Assembly: GCA_021413535.1 (NCBI GenBank)
Contig: JAIOQF010000303.1
Location: forward strand, 1 to 7,598
Direction: 5' to 3'
Source of the DNA: Verrucomicrobiota bacterium
GTDB taxonomy: Bacteria > Verrucomicrobiota > Verrucomicrobiia > Verrucomicrobiales > Verrucomicrobiaceae
DNA: 7,598 bases
Position 1 is the first letter of the stretch. Each line of letters starts with the position of its first letter. Shown piece by piece: positions 1 through 5,379 of this stretch. A program made the position numbers and the translations under genes. The notes under the pieces were generated by a model. That model was not told the DNA's origin. It saw only the letters and a list, made by a program, of their open reading frames with translations, and made no database searches.

Positions 1-584
1 CCGGCACTCTGCCGCCCTCAGGTGAACAGGTCTTCGTCAATATTCCGGACAAGGCGAGCATCAGTGTCATCTTGGGTCAATCGAGCGGCCTTCGCGCGGG
101 TGAACCCGGCTGGCTCGCCCTGCAAGCCGCGACCCATGCGCTTGGGCTTGGTTTCACCAGTCGACTCATCGGCAATGTGCGTGATCGCGAAGGCTTGACC
201 TATGGAATCAGCGCCAAGCTGAGTGATGACACCTACCGTCCCGGTGCATTAAAGATCGCCGGCACCTTCGCTCCATCATTGCTGGAAAAGGGTCTCACCA
301 GCACGCGGCGCGAGATTGAAGACTGGTGGAAAAACGGCATCACGGCTGATGAACTCGCCTATCACCAGAGCGCGATGACCGGAAAATTTCTCGTTGGTCT
401 TGAAACCACCGAGGGTCTCGCCACTCAGCTCATGCTCTGCGCCCAACGCGGCTTTGAAATCAAGTGGCTCGATGATTTTCCTGCGATGGTGCTGGCCCTA
501 AAGCTTGAGGAAGTGAATACAGTGATCAAGCAGCAGCTTGATCCCGCGAAGATGGTAACGGTCAAAGCTGGCACCGTGAATTAG
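1..584 (+). CDS. M16-family zinc peptidase (pitrilysin/insulinase-like), C-terminal part; 5' end outside window
   Basis: The reading frame is open from the left edge (first full codon at base 3) to a TAG at 582-584, giving 193 visible residues, so this is the 3' end of a longer gene. The protein reads like the C-terminal M16 domain. A glycine-rich GLGFTSRL stretch leads into N-V-R-D-R-E-G-L-T-Y-G, in which the Arg (186-188) and Tyr (201-203) occupy the positions of the substrate-binding R and Y of this domain. A helical repeat with NGITADELAYHQSAMTGKF, an ETTEGLATQLM helix, and the closing LDPAKMVTVKAG follow, as in M16C proteins. The zinc-binding HxxEH motif of the N-terminal domain is not visible and should lie upstream, unless this is an inactive partner subunit of the kind often encoded next to the active one. 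M16 enzymes are zinc endopeptidases acting on peptides or misfolded proteins, often in the periplasm. Family assignment is firm; substrate and export are not visible. It converges on the methyltransferase gene with a 41-base gap. Confidence 0.88.
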   Translation, partial: GTLPPSGEQVFVNIPDKASISVILGQSSGLRAGEPGWLALQAATHALGLGFTSRLIGNVRDREGLTYGISAKLSDDTYRPGALKIAGTFAPSLLEKGLTSTRREIEDWWKNGITADELAYHQSAMTGKFLVGLETTEGLATQLMLCAQRGFEIKWLDDFPAMVLALKLEEVNTVIKQQLDPAKMVTVKAGTVN

Positions 585-596
585 CCCAGCTTATCA

Positions 597-623
597 GTTC
601 AAAAGGAAAAACTCCTCGTGAAC
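597..623. other. Imperfect hairpin between convergent genes (weak terminator candidate)
   Basis: GTTCA (597-601) pairs with TGAAC (619-623), and an inner AGGA (604-607) pairs with TCCT (613-616), separated by a 2x2 internal loop and closed by an AAAAC loop. It sits exactly between the stop of the peptidase gene and the stop of the convergent methyltransferase gene, where a bidirectional terminator would be expected. The stem is short and no T-run follows on either strand, so it does not fit the canonical intrinsic-terminator model. It may be chance. Confidence 0.25.
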
Positions 624-625
624 AA

Positions 626-1213
626 CTACTCATTCCCAGCCCGCCGCAGCACCCGCACGCGCTCCCGGCCTTCGCGCCCGTCAAAGGCTACATCCGGCAC
701 ATAGTCATCCACGATTTCATAACCGTCGGCAAAGAGCGACGTCAGATCCACCACGCTAAATGGATAAGGCGGCCCCTCGTAGCCGGGATCCAGCGCCGGA
801 TTGATGAACCAGACCCCGATCAGCAACCCACCCGGCCGCAGTGTCAGATCGATGCCGCGCCGATAGTCAGCGCGCAGCTCCGGCGGCAGCGCACTCATGC
901 AAGTATGCTCCAGCACCACATCATAGGCACCGCGCATTTCATCGGGCGGATCAAAAAAATCTCCATTCAGGAAACGCTCCGCCAGTTGCGGATACTGCGT
1001 GCGCGCCTCCGCCACTGCCGTAGGCGCGATATCCAGGCCCGTCGCATCCAGCCCATGTTCCACTGCCAGCGCCACTTCATGCCCGCGACCGCAGCCCGGC
1101 ACCAACGCCCGCCCACGCACCGCATGTCGTTCCAGATATTGTTTCATCGGCAGCGACGGTCCGCCGCGATCCCAGAAGACCTCGCCTATTTGATATTTTT
1201 CCTCCCAGTTCAT
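626..1213 (-). CDS. TPMT-like SAM-dependent methyltransferase
   Basis: A 195-residue class I methyltransferase resembling the thiopurine S-methyltransferase family, whose bacterial members methylate thiols, selenium or tellurium compounds, or halides. The N-terminus has the family pattern NWEEKYQIGEVFWDRGGPS (residues 2-20), in which W14-D15 and G17-x-P19 are typical. SAM-binding motif I is ALVPGCGRGHEVALA (about 36-50). The acidic residue after strand 2 is D61 in TGLDIAPTAV. Motif II is NGDFFD (83-88). YDVVLEHTCMSALPPELRADY (from Y97) and the LRPGGLLIGVWF strand follow as in TPMT-like enzymes. The size matches the family, and no signal peptide is seen, so it is cytoplasmic. I chose ATG at 1213-1211 because family members begin just before the NWEE-type motif; an in-frame TTG four codons upstream (1225-1223) would sit on top of the likely -10 element. 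The stop is TAG at 628-626. The fold is certain; the acceptor substrate cannot be deduced. Confidence 0.87.
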   Translation of the reverse strand: MNWEEKYQIGEVFWDRGGPSLPMKQYLERHAVRGRALVPGCGRGHEVALAVEHGLDATGLDIAPTAVAEARTQYPQLAERFLNGDFFDPPDEMRGAYDVVLEHTCMSALPPELRADYRRGIDLTLRPGGLLIGVWFINPALDPGYEGPPYPFSVVDLTSLFADGYEIVDDYVPDVAFDGREGRERVRVLRRAGNE

Positions 1214-1219
1214 GCGCGC

Positions 1220-1247
1220 ATACAACCTGCTGCGAATCCGATGTCAA
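1220..1247 (-). promoter_or_regulatory. Candidate promoter of the methyltransferase gene
   Basis: On the minus strand a perfect TTGACA -35 hexamer (1247-1242) is followed after 16 bases by TTGTAT (1225-1220), a partial -10 match with the first T and the final AT in place. Transcription would start about seven bases further on, at or next to the ATG at 1213, so the message would be leaderless or nearly so. The -10 is weak, so this is a candidate only. Confidence 0.4.
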
Positions 1248-1299
1248 TCACCAGGACCCAAGCAATGGCAGCTAAGTAGGGATGGAACGAGCGTGATAA

Positions 1300-1328
1300 T
1301 CGACTATGCTTGCATTCATGAGTATAAA
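1300..1328 (+). promoter_or_regulatory. Candidate promoter of the small membrane-protein genes
   Basis: TCGACT (1300-1305, four of six matches to TTGACA) is separated by 17 bases from TATAAA (1323-1328, five of six matches to TATAAT). It lies in the divergent spacer between the methyltransferase and the first small gene and would put the transcription start near 1335, about 15 bases before the ATG at 1350. The spacing is ideal and the -10 good, but the -35 is only moderate. Confidence 0.35.
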
Positions 1329-1349
1329 CCCGCCAAGAATCCGCACGCC

Positions 1350-1616
1350 ATGAGATGGATTTTATCGGTTCTAGCGGTGGCAGTGCTTTATGTGCTCAGC
1401 ATGCCGTGGGTCTCAATGATCGATCACAATCATCAAATATTAGTCGGCCGTTTGGTCTGGCTCAGGACTTGTTACCTCCCTTGGAGGTGGCTGGCCAAGA
1501 ACACGCCCTTGAAAGGCCCGCTCTCGAATTATGCGTCTTGGTGTGATGACCTGGCCGGGGAAAAAACACCGGCCTTGCACAACGGTTTATTGGACCCTGC
1601 TGTGATCGGTAAATAA
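1350..1616 (+). CDS. Small membrane-anchored protein of unknown function, tandem copy 1
   Basis: An 88-residue protein. Residues 3-21 are a hydrophobic segment starting right after M-R, best read as one N-terminal membrane anchor or an uncleaved signal, followed by a short mostly extracytoplasmic tail. The tail carries P44-W-R-W-L48, then NTPLKGPLSNYASWCDDLAGE (from N51), containing Y61, W64, C65 and D66. The start is fixed by close similarity to the next gene, also 88 residues, whose Met aligns exactly with this ATG; the in-frame extension upstream to 1212 has no counterpart there and is probably non-coding. There is no obvious Shine-Dalgarno sequence. GC is about 51% by hand count, below the neighbouring large gene. 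I recognise no enzyme or transporter motif. Aromatic-rich small proteins with a W-L...Y...W pattern occur as hypothetical proteins in this bacterial group as far as I recall, but no function is known to me. Conservation with the paralogue argues that it is a real gene. Confidence 0.72.
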   Translation: MRWILSVLAVAVLYVLSMPWVSMIDHNHQILVGRLVWLRTCYLPWRWLAKNTPLKGPLSNYASWCDDLAGEKTPALHNGLLDPAVIGK

Positions 1617-1647
1617 GGGCCGAAGCAAGACTGAGAAAAAGCACAAG

Positions 1648-1914
1648 ATGAAATGGACGCTTTCGCTAGTGGCTGTGCCGCTGCTGTATCTGCTCAGCGT
1701 GCCGTGGGTGGTGAGGCTGGATTCCAAAATGTTCGGTTTTACTTTCTCTGGTAAGTTCACTTCATATTATCGCCCTTGGAAGTGGCTGACCCAGTCCGAG
1801 ACGTTGAAAATCTTGCTTTGGGATTATGCGCTCTGGTGTGACGGCAGGGCCGGTGAACCAGAGCCTCCGAGCATTTTCAGCATCATGATCATGCACCCGC
1901 AAGAACAGCCCTGA
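1648..1914 (+). CDS. Small membrane-anchored protein of unknown function, tandem copy 2
   Basis: An 88-residue paralogue of the preceding gene, separated by 31 bases and probably co-transcribed. The two proteins align from Met to about residue 73 with a single one-residue gap. Shared positions include W3, L5, S6, A9-V10, L13-Y14, L16-S17, P19-W20-V21 and D25 in the membrane anchor and just after it, then P-W-[RK]-W-L, T-x-L-K, Y-A-x-W-C-D and A-G-E in the tail. The C-terminal 15 residues differ completely. Residues 3-22 form the hydrophobic segment. A lone cysteine (C64) in the Y-A-L-W-C-D motif is conserved between copies and could form an intermolecular disulfide outside the membrane; that is inference. 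No good ribosome-binding site is seen: GAG lies about 15 bases upstream of the ATG. GC is about 52% by hand count. Function is unknown. Confidence 0.72.
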   Translation: MKWTLSLVAVPLLYLLSVPWVVRLDSKMFGFTFSGKFTSYYRPWKWLTQSETLKILLWDYALWCDGRAGEPEPPSIFSIMIMHPQEQP

Positions 1915-1936
1915 ACATTCTTGCGAAAAGCAACGG

Positions 1937-2009
1937 ATGAGCAACGTTGTCCCTTAGAAGCACCGGTCCCGGGTCAGTTGCCAATGTTGTATCTGGAATC
2001 AGCGTGCCG
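1937..2009 (+). pseudogene. Probable relic of a third copy of the small membrane-protein gene
   Basis: Bases 1979-1995 match 1676-1692 of copy 2 at 14 of 17 positions, including TGTATCTG. After a two-base length difference, TCAGCGTGCCG at 1999-2009 is identical to 1694-1704. In copy 2 this stretch encodes the end of the membrane segment (LLYLLSVP). Around an ATG at 1937, the bases also loosely resemble the start region of copy 2 (GAAAA-GCA-GATGA). Six codons after that ATG there is a TAG, the distance to the match is 14 bases longer than in copy 2, and the indel shifts the frame, so nothing intact is encoded. Between the two matching blocks the similarity is no better than chance. I infer a decayed duplicate lying in the 120-base gap before the cytochrome gene. 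Confidence 0.42.
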
Positions 2010-2034
2010 ACAGATTTATCGCGCACTTGGGAAA

Positions 2035-5000
2035 ATGCCCCCCCGTTACGCCATCAACTTTTCATCCTTCATTTTTCCCGCCGCGTTCGCGCTGGCGGCC
2101 TTGTTCGCTCCAACCAAGGTGCGCGCCGGAGAAAACGATGCTTCTGCGTTGAAGTTTTTTGAAACCAAGATCCGCCCGCTCCTGGCCGATCAATGCTTCA
2201 AGTGCCACGGCGAGCGCAAACATAAAGCCTCGCTCCGGCTCGACAACCTGCACTACATCTTGCAAGGCGGCGACAGCGGTCCGGCTCTGGTCCCAAAAGA
2301 TGCCGAGCAATCCTTGCTCATGAAAGCCGTGAGCTACGAGGACGCCGATCTCCAGATGCCTCCCGACAACAAGCTGGAGCCGCAACAAATCGCCGATCTA
2401 AAAAAATGGATCAACCTCGGTGCACCCTGGCCGGAAAAAGAAGTGACCCAGGCCGCCAATCGCAAGCCCGGAGAATTCAGCGAGGCCGATCGCGCGTGGT
2501 GGTCATTTCAGCCGGTTTCTGCCGTCGCCCTGCCAGTGGTGGAGAACCCGGCTTACAAGATCGTCAATCCCGTTGACCGCTTCATCACGGCGAAACTGCT
2601 GCAAGAAAATCTGCCACAGTCTGCTGAAGCCAGTCGCGCCGAACTGGCACGGCGCATTTACTTTGATCTCCACGGTCTTCCGCCAACACCTGAGGAACTC
2701 CAGGCCTTCATCGCGGACAAGGAGCCGGATGCGAAGAATCGCCTGATCAACAAACTTCTGGAAAGCCCGCGCTACGGAGAACGCTGGGCGCAGCATTGGC
2801 TCGACCTCGCGCGCTACGGTGAATCCGATGGCTACCGCGAAGATGCGTATCGCCCGGACGCCTGGCGCTACCGTGAGTATGTGGTCCGTTCACTCAACAA
2901 CGACAAGCCCTACGATCTTTTCGTGCGCGAACAACTGGCCGGCGATGAAATTGACCGGGGTAATCCCGACGCGCTTATCGCCACGGCGCTGCTGCGCCAC
3001 ACGGCTTACGAATACAACCAGCGCGATGCTGAAGGCCAGCGCACCACGATTCTCAATGAAGTCACCGATACCGTCGGCGAACTTTTTCTTGGCCTGAGTT
3101 TCGCCTGCGCACGCTGCCACGATCACAAGTTCGATCCCATCTTGCAAAAAGACTACTACCGCCTTCAGGCATTCTTTGCACCGATGGTCTGGCGCGACGA
3201 TTTGCCGCTGGCCAGCACGGAAGAAATCCGCGCGTATGAAGAAAAACTTCAGAAATGGGAAGCTGCCGCAGTCGCCCCAAGAAAACGGCTGGCCGATGCC
3301 TTCCGCCCCAAGCTCGACAAGTTGATGCAGGACGCCGTGAAGAAATTTCCCTTGGAAATTCAGGCCATGGTCAACAAGCCCGACGAGGAAAAGTCCGCTT
3401 ATGAAAAACAAATCTCCTACTACGTCTGCCGGCAGGGCATCGAGGAGCAGGCCAAAGTCACCATCTCGAAATTAAAAGGTTCGGACCGCACTGCGGCTGA
3501 GCAAGCTCGATCGCAGTTGAGGGCATTCGAGTCGCTAAAACCGAAGCCTCTGCCGGTGGCGTTCGCAGTGACCGACGTCGGTCGCGACTCGCCGCCCACG
3601 ACGATGAAGACCCGCAAAGATGGGGAGCAGACTGTCGAGCCTGGATTCCTTTCGATCCTTGATCCCGCCAACGCCGTCATCACGCCGCCGGAAAATCTTG
3701 AGAGCAGCGGTCGCCGCACCGCGCTGGCGAACTGGATCACAAAGCCCGATAATCCACTCACCGCCCGCGTCATCGTGAACCGGGTGTGGCAGCATCACTT
3801 CGGTCGCGGACTGGTGGCGACCAGCAGCGACTTCGGCCATCTGGGAGACAAGCCCAGTCATCCCGAGTTGTTGGACTGGCTGACGCATGAATTCGTCAAC
3901 CAGCGCTGGAGCTTGAAGTGGCTCCACCGCACCATCATGAATTCGGCGACGTATCTTCAGACCGCCCGACCGCCGCACACCGAGATGGCGCTAAAAATTG
4001 ATCCCGAAAACCGCTGGCTCTGGCGCATGAATCCCCGCCGGCTCGACGCCGAACAAGCCCGCGATGCGCTGCTGGCGATCAGCGGCGAACTCACCCCCGT
4101 GAGCAATGCCCCAGGCGTGGAATCGCACCAGCCGGTGCGCTCGCTCTACACCCGCAAGATCCGCAACTCGCAGGATGAATTTCTCCGCATGTTCGATGCA
4201 CCCAACGGTTTCCAAAGCACCGCGCTGCGCGATGCCACGAATACCGCGCTGCAAGGCCTGCTCATGATCGACGGTGACTGGCCGCTCCAACGCGCCCGAG
4301 CCATGGCAGCGCGCCTCTTGCAAGACGCCGGGCCCACGCCCGATCAGCTGGTGCCTCTCGCGTTCCAACTCGCGTATTCGCGGGCTCCGCAAAGACAGGA
4401 AATCGAAACCGCGGCGGCATTTCTCCGCGCGCAGAATGTCACTCCGGCCCGTGATCAGAAATCCGTCAAACCCATTCCTTTTACCTTGGATCCGCTGGTG
4501 GACGCCTCGCCGTTTTTTGGCAAGCATCCGCTCGGCGGCTTGAAGACGGTCGCCTTCCGGCCCGGCGGCACTTTTGAAAAACTCCGCGTGCAGACTGGTG
4601 AGATGGAAGGCGAGTCCTTCACCGTGGAGGCGGTGATTTATCTGGACTCGATTTATCCCGACTCATCCGTGCGCACCATCGCGTCCCGCTGGAACAATGA
4701 GAAGTCGAGCAAAGGCTGGTCTTTCGGTGTGACCAGCGCGACATCCAAATACCAGCCCAACAATCTCATCATGCAGCTCAGCGGCCAGGATGATCAAGCT
4801 GACAGCCTCTACGAAGTTGTAGCTTCAAACATTCGCATCCCGCTCAAGACCCCCTGCTATGTCGCCGCCGTGGTATCGAATCAACCAGCAGCCGGCCACA
4901 CCACTGGCGGCACCGTCACTTTTTACTTCAAAAATCTCGCCGACCTCCAATCCCCGCTGGAAACGGCCCTCATAAACCACCCAGTGGCCAGCGGCCATGT

Positions 5001-5310
5001 AAACCGTGAACACCAGCTTTACATCGGCGGCTGCGATCACGATCCGCGCAGCCTGTTGGACGGTGTCGTCAGCCGAGTGACTGTCACGCGGGGCACGCTG
5101 TCGGAAGACGACCTGCTCGTGACCAAGCCCAAGGCCAGTGGGGATTGCCTCTTCGATGCCCAGGCAGAATCCATCAAGAGCACCCAAGAGCCCCTTTTCA
5201 TCTGGGAAAAATCCGCCACCAAATCGATCACCCCCTCAGCCCAGCTCGATGCTGTGACCGACTTCTGCCACGCACTCATCAACTCCAACGAATTTCTCTA
5301 TCTGCATTGA
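2035..5310 (+). CDS. Secreted PSCyt1-PSCyt2(DUF1549)-PSD1(DUF1553) haem protein with a nested LamG-like domain
   Basis: A 1091-residue exported protein of the planctomycete-type cytochrome family. Residues 1-31 look like a Sec signal peptide: R4, a hydrophobic core about 9-25, cleavage after V-R-A31. PSCyt1 spans about 38-135, with haem-binding C54-F-K-C57-H58 and a likely axial Met in M108-P-P. PSCyt2/DUF1549 spans about 178-390, with N178-P-V-D-R-F, FDLHGLPPTPEE, the RYGERWAQHWLDLARYGESD block and a second CxxCH at C358-A-R-C361-H362-D-H-K-F-D-P. A charged, probably helical linker follows (about 403-510). PSD1/DUF1553 starts near G559 (GRRTALANWITKPDNPLTAR, VNRVWQHHFGRG, PRRLDAEQARDAL) and runs to about 800. 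A beta-rich LamG/concanavalin A-like domain occupies about 819-1043. Residues 1069-1091 (DFCHALINSNEFLYLH ending) are the normal C-terminus of PSD1, so the LamG domain appears nested. I chose ATG 2035 because it directly precedes the signal peptide; frame extension to ATG 1984 or TTG 1921 runs into the relic described above. Paired with the DUF1501 gene; the reaction is unknown. Confidence 0.9.
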   Translation: MPPRYAINFSSFIFPAAFALAALFAPTKVRAGENDASALKFFETKIRPLLADQCFKCHGERKHKASLRLDNLHYILQGGDSGPALVPKDAEQSLLMKAVSYEDADLQMPPDNKLEPQQIADLKKWINLGAPWPEKEVTQAANRKPGEFSEADRAWWSFQPVSAVALPVVENPAYKIVNPVDRFITAKLLQENLPQSAEASRAELARRIYFDLHGLPPTPEELQAFIADKEPDAKNRLINKLLESPRYGERWAQHWLDLARYGESDGYREDAYRPDAWRYREYVVRSLNNDKPYDLFVREQLAGDEIDRGNPDALIATALLRHTAYEYNQRDAEGQRTTILNEVTDTVGELFLGLSFACARCHDHKFDPILQKDYYRLQAFFAPMVWRDDLPLASTEEIRAYEEKLQKWEAAAVAPRKRLADAFRPKLDKLMQDAVKKFPLEIQAMVNKPDEEKSAYEKQISYYVCRQGIEEQAKVTISKLKGSDRTAAEQARSQLRAFESLKPKPLPVAFAVTDVGRDSPPTTMKTRKDGEQTVEPGFLSILDPANAVITPPENLESSGRRTALANWITKPDNPLTARVIVNRVWQHHFGRGLVATSSDFGHLGDKPSHPELLDWLTHEFVNQRWSLKWLHRTIMNSATYLQTARPPHTEMALKIDPENRWLWRMNPRRLDAEQARDALLAISGELTPVSNAPGVESHQPVRSLYTRKIRNSQDEFLRMFDAPNGFQSTALRDATNTALQGLLMIDGDWPLQRARAMAARLLQDAGPTPDQLVPLAFQLAYSRAPQRQEIETAAAFLRAQNVTPARDQKSVKPIPFTLDPLVDASPFFGKHPLGGLKTVAFRPGGTFEKLRVQTGEMEGESFTVEAVIYLDSIYPDSSVRTIASRWNNEKSSKGWSFGVTSATSKYQPNNLIMQLSGQDDQADSLYEVVASNIRIPLKTPCYVAAVVSNQPAAGHTTGGTVTFYFKNLADLQSPLETALINHPVASGHVNREHQLYIGGCDHDPRSLLDGVVSRVTVTRGTLSEDDLLVTKPKASGDCLFDAQAESIKSTQEPLFIWEKSATKSITPSAQLDAVTDFCHALINSNEFLYLH

Positions 5311-5318
5311 GTAACAAA

Positions 5319-5363
5319 TTATGAGTTAGAGGTTATAAGTTATGCGCTCCTAACTCCTAACTC
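5319..5363. repeat. Inverted array of degenerate heptamers (hairpin-forming) between the two module genes
   Basis: Four contiguous direct heptamers, TTATGAG, TTAGAGG, TTATAAG and TTATGCG (5319-5346), are followed at once by two inverted heptamers, CTCCTAA CTCCTAA, plus CTC (5347-5363), whose complement is built of TTAGGAG units. The 17-base right arm pairs with 5323-5339 at 13 of 17 positions, leaving a seven-base loop (5340-5346). The array fills most of the 69-base gap between the cytochrome-type gene and the DUF1501 gene. There is no T-run directly after it, so it is not a standard terminator. It could be a simple-sequence repeat, an RNA-stabilising or attenuating hairpin, or a mobile-repeat remnant. 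Confidence 0.65.
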
Positions 5364-5379
5364 TTCACATTCTTCCCCC

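Noticed and set aside
841..1279. Plus-strand open frames overlapping the methyltransferase gene
   Set aside because: They have arginine/alanine/proline/histidine-rich composition without motifs and lie opposite a clear SAM-binding protein on the minus strand.
1212..1349. Upstream extension of the first small gene to an earlier in-frame start
   Set aside because: The paralogue starts exactly at the Met aligned with ATG 1350, the extension has no membrane or domain features, and it overlaps the promoter region and the start of the divergent methyltransferase.
1942..1949. CAACGTTG palindrome upstream of the cytochrome gene
   Set aside because: Only eight bases, not extendable and with no second copy nearby, so it is too weak to call an operator.
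1921..2034. N-terminal extension of the cytochrome-type protein from TTG 1921 or ATG 1984
   Set aside because: It would bury the Sec signal peptide 38 or 17 residues inside the protein, and part of it matches the neighbouring small gene as a relic.
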